Source: Niabella pedocola (GTDB lineage: Bacteria; Bacteroidota; Bacteroidia; Chitinophagales; Chitinophagaceae). From it: 64,000 nucleotides of DNA. The position numbers and the translations under genes were made by a program. Shown here in pieces: positions 45,978 through 53,807 of the stretch (the first letter of the stretch is position 1; every line of letters starts with the position of its first letter). Location: NCBI RefSeq assembly GCF_021044425.1, contig NZ_JAJNEC010000005.1, positions 620,001 through 684,000 on the forward strand, in the 5' to 3' direction. The notes beneath the pieces are model-generated. The model saw only the letters and a list, made by a program, of their open reading frames with translations. It did no database searches and was not told where the DNA came from.

Positions 45978-46676
45978 ATGACAGCCACGATCTACCTTAT
46001 TCCTACCTACCTGCACGAAAGTAACCTGGAGGTATTGCCCGCCTACCTGCTGGAGGCCATTGAAAAATGCGCCGTGCTTTTTGTAGAAAACGAGCGCACC
46101 GCGCGGCGCTATTTAAAACAGTTAAAAAAAGAGATCGTCATCGACCATTTCGAATGGTTTGGCATCCAGAAAGACGAGGCAAGCCTGCTCCAGCAATTCC
46201 GGCAAAAACTAAAAGAAGGGAAGTCCATCGGCATCATTAGTGAGGCCGGATGCCCGGGGGTAGCAGATCCGGGGCAGCTCCTGGTTGCGGCGGCACAGGA
46301 AGCCGGAGCGCAGGTAATTCCCCTGGTGGGGCCCAGCTCCATTTTGCTGTCGCTCATGGCCAGCGGGTTAAACGGGCAGCAGTTTAGCTTTATCGGTTAC
46401 CTGCCCATCGACAATGGTCAGCGGATCAAAGCCATTAAAGAACTGGAAAACGAATCGCAGCGCAAAAACAGCACCCAGATCTTTATTGAAACACCCTACC
46501 GCAACAACCAATTACTGGAAACACTTTTGAAACAATGCCAGCCGCAAACGAAGTTGTGTATTGCAGCGGATATCACTGCCGGAGAAGAATTCATTAAAAC
46601 AAAAACCATTCAGCAGTGGCAGAAAGAAACCATTGACCTGCACAAACGGCCTGCTATTTTTTTACTAAAAAGGTGA
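45978..46676 (+). CDS. RsmI-like SAM-dependent methyltransferase
   Basis: 232 aa. Tetrapyrrole-methylase fold with GIISEAGCPGVADPG near 92, VPLVGPSSI near 116 and FIETPYRN near 170, which are RsmI hallmarks. It is shorter and lacks the usual GTLYVVATPIGN start and the C-terminal extension of true RsmI (ribosomal 16S C1402 2'-O-methyltransferase), as is common for the second copy in Bacteroidota. The target may be rRNA or another small substrate. It overlaps the next, convergent gene by 12 bp. Confidence 0.88.
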   Translation: MTATIYLIPTYLHESNLEVLPAYLLEAIEKCAVLFVENERTARRYLKQLKKEIVIDHFEWFGIQKDEASLLQQFRQKLKEGKSIGIISEAGCPGVADPGQLLVAAAQEAGAQVIPLVGPSSILLSLMASGLNGQQFSFIGYLPIDNGQRIKAIKELENESQRKNSTQIFIETPYRNNQLLETLLKQCQPQTKLCIAADITAGEEFIKTKTIQQWQKETIDLHKRPAIFLLKR

Positions 46677-47102
46677 TACGCCGCCATCCGTCATGGAAAT
46701 GATACTGTCTACAATATACACGGTGTTACCTCTCCAGGGCAATACACCCCGGTATTCTTTATAATGCAGATCGAAGCGCTTGCCGCTGTGTATAGCCAGT
46801 GTATCGTAAATACGTTTATTCTCGATGGAAAAAACAAAATTATTCGATTGTGCGCCACCACCCAAAGCGCCCTTGATACCAGCCTGGATCAGCTCCCCTT
46901 CAAACGTTTTAAATACCTGTCCTTTACGCACCACATTTTTCAGGATACCCGATTTTACACCATCACCAAATACATTATAATAATTCCAGTATATATATCC
47001 GCCACCCAGAATGATAAACACCAGGATGCCCATCAGAAAATACCGGCGACAACCCGAACGTTTGTTTGCTTTCTTTTGGTTCTCAATTGGTAAGGTTTCC
47101 AT
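46665..47102 (-). CDS. Single-pass membrane protein of unknown function
   Basis: 145 aa. One N-terminal helix (about 22-42, FLMGILVFIILGGGYIYW) after a basic start, then a soluble beta-rich domain outside the cytoplasm (VGKGQVFKTFEGEL-like, KRFDLHYKEYRG). Conserved in Bacteroidota, without an assigned role that I know. The 3' end overlaps the methyltransferase by 12 bp; the 5' end faces the arginine operon leader. Confidence 0.75.
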   Translation of the reverse strand: METLPIENQKKANKRSGCRRYFLMGILVFIILGGGYIYWNYYNVFGDGVKSGILKNVVRKGQVFKTFEGELIQAGIKGALGGGAQSNNFVFSIENKRIYDTLAIHSGKRFDLHYKEYRGVLPWRGNTVYIVDSIISMTDGGVSPF

Positions 47103-47131
47103 AAAAAATGGTTTAAATAAAAAATTTAATG

Positions 47132-47150
47132 TGCAATATTCAATATTGCA
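47132..47150. promoter_or_regulatory. Perfect palindrome TGCAATATT-C-AATATTGCA
   Basis: A 19-bp palindrome with one central base in the divergent region between the membrane protein (start 47102) and the arginine operon. It sits just upstream of the TATTTTTG box at 47152, where a repressor or activator would act on either gene. The binding protein is unknown. Confidence 0.5.
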
Positions 47151-47151
47151 T

Positions 47152-47175
47152 TATTTTTGTACTTCGAAAGTACAA
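47152..47175 (+). promoter_or_regulatory. Promoter -7 box overlapped by a second palindrome
   Basis: TATTTTTG (47152-47159) fits TAnnTTTG. TTGTACTT (47157-47164) and AAGTACAA (47168-47175) are exact inverted arms around CGA and overlap the box and likely start site, a typical place for a repressor operator. HxlR/MarR-type regulators use sites of this general shape; the identity is inferred. Confidence 0.45.
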
Positions 47176-47186
47176 TTTGTTTTTAA

Positions 47187-47312
47187 ATGAATAACTTTTT
47201 AAAACATACAAAACACGTTGCATTTCATGCAAATATCACCACGGGGATCTACGCCGTGGGATTTGATGTGGCCGTATGTTTTCCACGACCGATGCGCTGT
47301 CCTGATTGCTGA
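47187..47312 (+). CDS. Possible 41-codon leader ORF before the arginine genes
   Basis: ATG at 47187, TGA at 47310-47312, 41 codons with three Arg-rich positions late (PRPMRCPDC). The stop overlaps the first of two competing hairpins (47299-47343). Only 12 bp separate the start from the second palindrome and it has no strong ribosome site, so this could be a leader peptide or a chance frame. Confidence 0.25.
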   Translation: MNNFLKHTKHVAFHANITTGIYAVGFDVAVCFPRPMRCPDC

Positions 47313-47343
47313 CAGGACAACCCCCTGACCTGGGCCCTGTCAG
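47299..47343 (+). promoter_or_regulatory. Two mutually exclusive RNA hairpins in the arginine operon leader
   Basis: Hairpin A: GTCCTG (47299-47304) with CAGGAC (47313-47318). Hairpin B: CTGACAGG (47309-47316) with CCTGTCAG (47336-47343). CAGG is shared, so only one can form at a time. There is no T run after B, so it would not be a simple terminator; it could control translation or be bound by a protein. Confidence 0.4.
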
Positions 47344-47407
47344 TGAAATCTCTCCGAAAAAAGCTTATCAGGACTGGTCTCCCGCAAATTCATTTTAACT
47401 ACACATC

Positions 47408-48118
47408 GTGGACAATCTCAATCAGGAAATTATCGTAAGAGTAGCTGAAGCTGCTGATAAAAAATATTCAACGATCATTACGGACGAAATGGAATCATCG
47501 GCAAAAGCCCGTGGTACCGGCATTGCAAAAAGAAGTCCGGAGTACATTGAAAAAAAGATCGACGAAGGTAAAGCCGTTATCGCGCTTACAGAAACCGGTG
47601 ACTGGGTAGGTTTTTGCTATATCGAAACCTGGAGTCATGGAGAATATGTGGCCAATTCCGGCCTGATCGTCGCGCCCCATTTCCGTAAAAGCGGCGTTGC
47701 CAAAAAGATCAAGCAAACCATTTTTAAACTCAGCCGGAAATTATTCCCTGAGGCCAAAATATTCGGGTTAACCACCGGGCTTGCCGTAATGAAAATCAAC
47801 AGCGAGCTGGGATATGAGCCCGTTACCTATTCGGAACTCACGCAAGACGAACAGTTCTGGGCAGGCTGCAAAAGCTGTGTCAATTACGAGATCCTTATGG
47901 GCAAGGACCGGAAGAACTGTATGTGCACGGCTATGCTCTACGATCCCAAAGACCACTATGAGCCGGAGGAAACCAAAGCGTTTTTTGAAGAAAACAAAAC
48001 AGGCCTGGAGCGGCTGCAACGGTTTAAACAATGGAAATTCTTAAAAGCCTTCCGTAAAAAAGGCAAAACCGGAACCGGGTCCGGAACCATAAAATCATTT
48101 TTTAATTTGTTTCATTAA
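47408..48118 (+). CDS. GNAT-family acetyltransferase of the arginine operon (GTG start)
   Basis: 236 aa from GTG 47408. The GNAT fold has the acetyl-CoA loop with VAPHFRKSGVAKKI near 90-102. A Cys-rich stretch follows: Cys154, Cys157, Cys171 and Cys173 in CKSC...CMC, a likely metal site. It is 15 bp before argG in a gene order typical of Bacteroidota, where such a gene is thought to supply the first acylation of glutamate, in place of argA or argJ. That role is inferred from position. The basic Lys-rich tail (about 215-236) is unusual. Confidence 0.85.
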   Translation: MDNLNQEIIVRVAEAADKKYSTIITDEMESSAKARGTGIAKRSPEYIEKKIDEGKAVIALTETGDWVGFCYIETWSHGEYVANSGLIVAPHFRKSGVAKKIKQTIFKLSRKLFPEAKIFGLTTGLAVMKINSELGYEPVTYSELTQDEQFWAGCKSCVNYEILMGKDRKNCMCTAMLYDPKDHYEPEETKAFFEENKTGLERLQRFKQWKFLKAFRKKGKTGTGSGTIKSFFNLFH

Positions 48119-48133
48119 TAATTACTGTTAAAG

Positions 48134-49339
48134 ATGGCTAAAAAAGTTGTACTGGGTTTTAGTGGTGGTTTAGACACATCATTCTGCGTAAAATACCTTA
48201 CTGAAGAAAAAGGATACGAGGTACACAGCATCATTGTAAATACCGGCGGTTTTAGCGAGGATGAATTGAAAAAGATAGAAGAGCACGCCAAAAAGCTGGG
48301 TGTAAAATCGCACAAAACAGTGGACGCCGTTAAAAATTATTACGAATCCATCATCCGGTACCTCATATACGGAAATGTGCTGAAGAACAATACATATCCG
48401 CTGAGCGTATCTGCGGAGCGCCTGAGCCAGGCCCTGCATATTGCCAGCTATGCCCGGGAGCTGAATGCTGACGCCATTGCGCATGGCAGCACCGGCGCGG
48501 GAAATGACCAGGTACGGTTCGATATGGTGTTTCATATCATGGCTCCGGAAATAGAGATCATTACACCCATCCGGGATATGAACCTCAGCCGGGCTGCTGA
48601 AGTAGAATACCTGAAAAGCAAAGGTGTAGAAATGAACTTTGAAAAATCGGTGTATTCCATCAATAAAGGCCTCTGGGGCACCAGCGTTGGCGGCAAGGAA
48701 ACACTGACCTCCAACGGCTACCTGCCCGATGAGGCCTGGCCCACGCAGGTAACCCAAACCGGCACCGAGCAGGTAAAGCTTTCGTTTGAGGAAGGTGAGC
48801 TGAAACGGATCAACGATCAGGAATTCGCCCACCCAACAGAAGCCATACAGCACCTGCAGCAGATTGCAGGCCCTTACGGCATCGGCCGTGATATTCACGT
48901 GGGTGATACCATTATCGGCATCAAAGGCCGTGTTGGTTTTGAAGCCGCAGCGCCCATCCTGATCCTGAAGGCACACCATGCCCTGGAGAAACATGTTTTA
49001 AGCAAATGGCAGTTGCAGTGGAAAGACCAGATCTCCCAGTTTTACGGAACCTGGTTACATGAAGGACAGATCCTGGACCCGGTAATGCGAGATATTGAGG
49101 CTTATTTGCAAAGCAGCCAGCGCAATGTAACCGGAGATGTATTTCTTCAACTGCACCCCTATCGCTACCAGGTATTGGGCATCGAAAGTCCGTACGACCT
49201 TATGAACAATGCATTCGGCAGCTATGGCGAAGCAAACAGAAGTTTTACAGGAGAAGATGTAAAAGGCTTTACCCGGATCTTTGGCAACCAAACATCGATC
49301 TATCATTTGATAAAAGAAGGTGCCCAGGAAGAAAAATAA
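48134..49339 (+). CDS. argG: Argininosuccinate synthase
   Basis: 401 aa. SGGLDTS at 10-16 is the ATP pyrophosphatase loop; GSTGAGNDQVRF and the later VYSINKGLWG are ArgG signatures. It condenses citrulline and aspartate to argininosuccinate. Operon partners are the GNAT gene 15 bp upstream and the cupin and argC genes downstream. Confidence 0.96.
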   Translation: MAKKVVLGFSGGLDTSFCVKYLTEEKGYEVHSIIVNTGGFSEDELKKIEEHAKKLGVKSHKTVDAVKNYYESIIRYLIYGNVLKNNTYPLSVSAERLSQALHIASYARELNADAIAHGSTGAGNDQVRFDMVFHIMAPEIEIITPIRDMNLSRAAEVEYLKSKGVEMNFEKSVYSINKGLWGTSVGGKETLTSNGYLPDEAWPTQVTQTGTEQVKLSFEEGELKRINDQEFAHPTEAIQHLQQIAGPYGIGRDIHVGDTIIGIKGRVGFEAAAPILILKAHHALEKHVLSKWQLQWKDQISQFYGTWLHEGQILDPVMRDIEAYLQSSQRNVTGDVFLQLHPYRYQVLGIESPYDLMNNAFGSYGEANRSFTGEDVKGFTRIFGNQTSIYHLIKEGAQEEK

Positions 49340-49340
49340 A

Positions 49341-49679
49341 GTGGTCAGCAGCAATATACCGGTATCATCATACCAATGGGGTGCCGGGTGCGAGGCGTTT
49401 GTGTTGAGCAGCAATGACCATTTTTCAATAAAAAAAGAACGGATACCACCAGGAACCGGAGAACAGTTACATCTGCACCATAAGGCAATACAGTTTTTTT
49501 ACATCCTGAAAGGGACCGGTTCTTTTGAAATTGATCAAACTTTTTTTGTAGTAGGCTCCGGGCAGGGAATAGAGATCCTGCCGGGTCAGCAACACCGGAT
49601 TTTCAACCAGGAAAGGGAATCGCTGGAATTTCTTGTTTGTTCACATCCGTTAACCGAACAGGATCGCTTAAATTTGTAA
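49341..49679 (+). CDS. Cupin-domain protein within the arginine operon
   Basis: 112 aa from the GTG at 49341, two bases after the argG stop; a GTG at 49320 inside argG would add seven residues. The single cupin carries HLHHKAIQFFYILKG with the metal-binding His pattern and the second motif PGQQHRIFN. Small cupins bind a metal or a small ligand. It is not part of the usual arginine set, so it may be a sensor or accessory enzyme of this operon. Confidence 0.82.
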   Translation: MVSSNIPVSSYQWGAGCEAFVLSSNDHFSIKKERIPPGTGEQLHLHHKAIQFFYILKGTGSFEIDQTFFVVGSGQGIEILPGQQHRIFNQERESLEFLVCSHPLTEQDRLNL

Positions 49680-49710
49680 CGCTGAAAATCAAACAACAAA
49701 ACAGACAGGC

Positions 49711-50694
49711 ATGAATATAAAAGCTGGAATAATTGGTGGCGCAGGATATACCGGTGGTGAATTAATTCGTTTATTGATCCATCACCCTTTTGTAACCATA
49801 ACATTTATTCACAGCCGGAGTAATGCCGGAAAGCCGGTAACAGAGGTACATGCAGACCTGATAGGCGACACAGATCTGCGCTTTACAGATGCTATTTCAC
49901 AGGATATTGATGTACTGTTTCTTTGTTTAGGCCACGGAGAATCCACGAAATTTTTAAAAGAGACGCCCATCGATGCATCCGTTAAAATTATCGACCTGGC
50001 CAATGATTTCAGGTTAAGAAAAGACAGCAACCAGCCGGAACTGAACCGTACGTTTGTTTACGGTCTTCCCGAGCTGAACCGGGAAGCGATTCAAAAAGCA
50101 CAGAACATTGCCAATCCGGGCTGTTTTGCCACTACCATCCAGTTGGGATTATTACCATTGGCCCATACCGGTGTTCTTAAAGAGATCTACACAACCGGTA
50201 TTACCGGCTCCACCGGCGCCGGTCAGAAGCTGGCCGCCACTTCGCATTTCAGCTGGAGGGCCAATAATATACAGGCTTATAAAACATTAACGCATCAGCA
50301 CCTGGGCGAAATCGGCGAATCGCTGGATCAGCTGCAGCCAGGCACAGAGATCGACCTAAGCTTTGTACCCTGGAGAGGCGATTTTACAAGAGGCATCTTT
50401 ATCAGTTCCACGATTACCACCGATCTGTCCCTGGAAGAGCTCTACGTTTTATTTGAAAATTTTTATAACGGTCATCCCTTTACCGTGGTGAGCCGCACAC
50501 CCATCTTCCTGAAGCAGATCGTAAATACCAACAAAGCTGTGATCCAGCTGGAAAAAGTAGGTTCCAAACTGGTGGTGCATTCAGCGGCAGACAACCTGTT
50601 AAAGGGCGCAAGCGGGCAAGCGGTACAAAACATGAACCTGCTGTTTGGCCTGGATGAGCGCGCCGGTTTAAACCTGAAGCCCGCTGCTTTTTAA
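49711..50694 (+). CDS. argC: N-acetyl-gamma-glutamyl-phosphate reductase
   Basis: 327 aa. NADP-binding GGAGYTGGEL at the start, catalytic Cys138 in NPGCFATTIQL, and the downstream GITGSTGAGQ. It reduces the acylated glutamyl phosphate to the semialdehyde, step 3 of arginine synthesis; in this phylum the acyl group may be acetyl or succinyl. It is the last gene of the unit; argB, argD, argF and argH are not in the window. Confidence 0.96.
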   Translation: MNIKAGIIGGAGYTGGELIRLLIHHPFVTITFIHSRSNAGKPVTEVHADLIGDTDLRFTDAISQDIDVLFLCLGHGESTKFLKETPIDASVKIIDLANDFRLRKDSNQPELNRTFVYGLPELNREAIQKAQNIANPGCFATTIQLGLLPLAHTGVLKEIYTTGITGSTGAGQKLAATSHFSWRANNIQAYKTLTHQHLGEIGESLDQLQPGTEIDLSFVPWRGDFTRGIFISSTITTDLSLEELYVLFENFYNGHPFTVVSRTPIFLKQIVNTNKAVIQLEKVGSKLVVHSAADNLLKGASGQAVQNMNLLFGLDERAGLNLKPAAF

Positions 50695-50875
50695 AATCAG
50701 CGATCCGATTTCAGCCGTCAGATTGGCGATCGAATCTTTAGACGAAGATTTGAAAACAGGCATTACCATCAAGCGCAAAAATGGCACTCCACCTGAAAGG
50801 TTGAGCATTAAACCAGGAACCCGTCCTTAACAGCCGGCATAGTTTTCCCCCACTCAAGCAAGCAGAAGGGTTTCT

Positions 50876-51331
50876 CTACCCAAATAACCGGTTGTCCAGT
50901 CCGTAAGACCGGGAATCAATAATTTTTATTTTTTTAAAATCGGGATGCAGGGGGTTTAACAGGAGATTAAATTCTTCCTGGATCACTGCTGAAGGCATTC
51001 TTAATGTGAGGTGCGCTTTTTGAACAAGGAACTGGTCGCCCATAAAACGGGTATACTCAAAATCCTCAACCCATTTATTTTTTAATACATCCGGATGTAT
51101 TTGCACCAGCGGGCTTTCCGGCACCTCAAGCGTGAGCAGGTAGTAATCGGGCAGCATTTTATACATTGTCCGGTCATAGTTTACCACAATCTCCAATGCG
51201 GCCAATGAAATATGCTCAGAAGTATAAAGCGCATAAACCCCTTTGGAGTTCCAGCGCCCTCCATATAAAAAGGCTCCATAACCGGAGATGTCTTCTTTAT
51301 AAGGTGCATGCACCAGTCGATAAACAAACAT
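50876..51331 (-). CDS. RES-domain toxin
   Basis: 151 aa. The RES signature residues are visible: Arg26 in GGRWN, Glu47 in AALE, Ser114 in MPSAVIQEEFNLLLNP. RES toxins resemble ADP-ribosyltransferases and destroy NAD+, stopping growth. Its start codon overlaps the antitoxin stop by one base (TGATG), the classic arrangement for this pair. Confidence 0.92.
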   Translation of the reverse strand: MFVYRLVHAPYKEDISGYGAFLYGGRWNSKGVYALYTSEHISLAALEIVVNYDRTMYKMLPDYYLLTLEVPESPLVQIHPDVLKNKWVEDFEYTRFMGDQFLVQKAHLTLRMPSAVIQEEFNLLLNPLHPDFKKIKIIDSRSYGLDNRLFG

Positions 51332-51795
51332 CAGGCAGAAATTCCTTGTTCCAGACGATGAAGCAGATCGATGATGCTTTGAATGCCATCATGTGTGGTT
51401 AAATGTTCTTTAACCAGCGACCCGTTTAAAGAGAATGGCCGGCTTTGCAGCCATAACCGAAATCCCTCTTTGCCAAAAAAATCATTTCCGGCTTCAATAA
51501 GGGTTGATAACAACAGGATCCGTTCTATTTGCAAGCCATTAAAACCGCTGCCCTCTTTTGCATACCGGTGCAGCGATCGCTCACTGATATAAAGAAGATC
51601 GGCCCATTCATTCAGGCTAAACGGACCTTTATCTGCGATCCTTTTAAAATGCGCATAGGTAAAATCTTTGATGGCGGGCTCTTTCGGTTCTTTTTTTATA
51701 GCTTTTGGACGAACCTGGTATACCGCTTCAAAATCGGATACCAGTGAAAGCGGCGGATCTTCGATGATTGGATATTTTTTTACTGGCTTTTTCAT
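51331..51795 (-). CDS. Xre/ParS-type antitoxin (DUF2384)
   Basis: 154 aa. The N-terminal HTH spans about 55-80 (FSLNEWADLLYISERSLHRY), and the DUF2384 domain follows (EAGNDFFGKEGFRLWLQSRPF) with the toxin-binding C-terminus near 120-154. It neutralises the RES toxin and represses the shared promoter. It is first in the operon, so antitoxin is made before toxin. Confidence 0.9.
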   Translation of the reverse strand: MKKPVKKYPIIEDPPLSLVSDFEAVYQVRPKAIKKEPKEPAIKDFTYAHFKRIADKGPFSLNEWADLLYISERSLHRYAKEGSGFNGLQIERILLLSTLIEAGNDFFGKEGFRLWLQSRPFSLNGSLVKEHLTTHDGIQSIIDLLHRLEQGISA

Positions 51796-51850
51796 ATTAC
51801 GACTTTTGTCACAAAGGTAGGTGTTTTTTGTCGCTATTCATCTATTTCAG

Positions 51851-52582
51851 CTATCTTTCCTCCGGCCTGGTTTTGGACCATACCTCATAGATGGGGTCTC
51901 CCTTGGAACTCAATCCCGTATGAATCCAATGCCCCTCTTCCAGGTGATCTTTAAATTGCAGGGCCATTCCAACCCGGGAGCTGTCTCGCGAAAAAAACGC
52001 TATCTGCTCGGTATAGATCCCGTTCCTGAAGGTATATGTTCCGCCACCCGTACCGGAAAACTCCCCGGTTTCTATATTGATAGCAGCCCATTGGAACCGG
52101 TCATCGGTAAGAAATTTCAGGGTGCGCCTCGGCGCCAGTTGAATTTCCCGGAGCTGGTCGCCCTCCTTACGCTTGGTGATCCGCCAAACACCCGTCATTT
52201 CACCATTGGCTTTTCCGGCAGGAACCCATTTGCCCGTTTCGCCGGATAGGTTACTTTCAACATAGCCATTTTTTACATTCCATGTAAACGCACCGATGCT
52301 GCCGGTTTTGCTTTTATCTCCGGAATGGAACCGGTAGTTCAATTGTAAAATTCCTTTTTCTACGTGCTGAAATCCACCAAAGGTTTTGAAAAACGTTTTC
52401 CCGGTAGCGTCATAATGCGTAACCATACAATATTGATCCGCCGCCATCAACACCCAGGTTTCGGTACCTTTCGTGTACATCCAGCTTCCGGTTACTGATG
52501 TTTTTGAAGCCGGCCGTGCAAAACCTGTAAACAGGATCACACAGAGCAACGGCAAGAGATGGAATGGGCCGCTCATTTTCAT
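51851..52582 (-). CDS. Exported lipocalin-like two-domain protein
   Basis: 243 aa. Signal peptide 1-22 ending TGFARPA. The mature part has two related halves starting GSWMYTKGTET and GVWRITKRKEGD, each with a pattern of lipocalin-type strands. Similar small exported proteins are common in this phylum, annotated only as secreted protein. It is 33 bp after the aldo/keto reductase gene on the same strand, probably one unit. Ligand unknown. Confidence 0.78.
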   Translation of the reverse strand: MKMSGPFHLLPLLCVILFTGFARPASKTSVTGSWMYTKGTETWVLMAADQYCMVTHYDATGKTFFKTFGGFQHVEKGILQLNYRFHSGDKSKTGSIGAFTWNVKNGYVESNLSGETGKWVPAGKANGEMTGVWRITKRKEGDQLREIQLAPRRTLKFLTDDRFQWAAINIETGEFSGTGGGTYTFRNGIYTEQIAFFSRDSSRVGMALQFKDHLEEGHWIHTGLSSKGDPIYEVWSKTRPEER

Positions 52583-52615
52583 GCGTAGTGCTTTTAAAGT
52601 CGGAATAACGATTAC

Positions 52616-53608
52616 TTATTGCTGTGCGTTCAGGATCCGGGCTATCTGGCTTAATTCGTCTTTACTAAAGGTACTATTTTTCAGGTAACTTACTGAATCC
52701 ATCAATTGGGCACTGCTGCTGGCCCCTACCAATACCGAGGTAACCCTGGGATCTTTCAGCAGCCAGGCCAGCGCCATTTGAGCCAGGCTTTGTCCTCTTT
52801 CCATCGCCAGCGCATTCAGTTCCTGGATCTGTTGCAACCGTTCCTTTGTGATCTGGTCTTTTTGAAGAAAGCCATGTTTCTTTGCCGCTCTGGAATTTTT
52901 GGGAATCCCCTTCAGGTACCGGTTGGTTAGCAGTCCCTGGGCCAGGGGCGAAAAAGGAATACAGCCAACACCTTCTTTCTCCAGCAGAACCAGCAACCCA
53001 TCTTCCACCCAGCGTTCGAACATAGAGTATTTGGGCTGATGGATGACGCAGGGTGTGCCCAGTTTTTTAAGTATTTTAAACGCTTTCGCCGCTTCTTCTT
53101 TCCGGTAATTGGAGATCCCTACATACAAGGCCTTCCCCTGCCGCACAATCAGGTCCAGGGTTGCCATTGTTTCCTCCAATGGTGTTTCGGGGTCCGGACG
53201 GTGATGATAAAAAATATCAACATACTCCAGCTTCATACGTTTCAGGCTTTGATCCAGGCTTGATACAAGGTATTTTTTAGACCCCCAATCCCCGTAAGGC
53301 CCCACCCACATGGTATATCCGGCTTTTGTAGAAATGATCAGCTCATCCCGGTGGGATTTAAAATCCGTATGCAGGAGCTTGCCAAAATTGGTTTCTGCAG
53401 ATCCCGGAGGCGGACCGTAATTATTGGCCAGGTCAAAATGGGTGATGCCGGTATCAAATGCACTGTGCAGGGTTTTACGATACACTGTTTCATCATCTAC
53501 ACCTCCGAAGTTATGCCAGAGGCCCAGCGAAATAGCCGGCAGTTTTAAACCAGACACGCCGCATCTGCGGTATTGCATCTCGGTATATCGCGATGGATTA
53601 AATTTCAT
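52616..53608 (-). CDS. Aldo/keto reductase (YghZ/GsdC-like)
   Basis: 330 aa, single TIM-barrel. The AKR catalytic set is present: Asp59 and Tyr64 in FDLANNYG, Lys95 in STKAG and His136 in FYHHRPD. NADPH-binding SILVGASS-like loop near the C-terminus. The YghZ subgroup reduces short-chain aldehydes such as glyceraldehyde 3-phosphate or methylglyoxal. Substrate here not determined. Confidence 0.9.
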   Translation of the reverse strand: MKFNPSRYTEMQYRRCGVSGLKLPAISLGLWHNFGGVDDETVYRKTLHSAFDTGITHFDLANNYGPPPGSAETNFGKLLHTDFKSHRDELIISTKAGYTMWVGPYGDWGSKKYLVSSLDQSLKRMKLEYVDIFYHHRPDPETPLEETMATLDLIVRQGKALYVGISNYRKEEAAKAFKILKKLGTPCVIHQPKYSMFERWVEDGLLVLLEKEGVGCIPFSPLAQGLLTNRYLKGIPKNSRAAKKHGFLQKDQITKERLQQIQELNALAMERGQSLAQMALAWLLKDPRVTSVLVGASSSAQLMDSVSYLKNSTFSKDELSQIARILNAQQ

Positions 53609-53667
53609 TGATCAAATATTTTAATTAAAAATTAATTTTTATGCCTTGCGATGTCATTTTCTTAAAA

Positions 53668-53753
53668 CCGCAGATGCGCAGATTAGGCCTGCGGCGCTTC
53701 GCACCGGTATTTTAGATATCATTAGAGCCGGCGCCCATCAGCGTATCTGTGGC
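53668..53753. repeat. Imperfect inverted repeat of the CCGCAGAT class
   Basis: CCGCAGATGCGCAGAT (53668-53683) and ATCAGCGTATCTGTGG (53738-53753) match as inverted arms in 13 of 16 positions, 54 bp apart. Elements with this wording recur between genes in Bacteroidota; a degenerate CCGCAGATCAGCAC is also present at 37188. Confidence 0.6.
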
Positions 53754-53807
53754 AATTAAAATCACCAGGAGAAACTGCATTCACTGTTATTGCCCATTCA
53801 CCATTAC

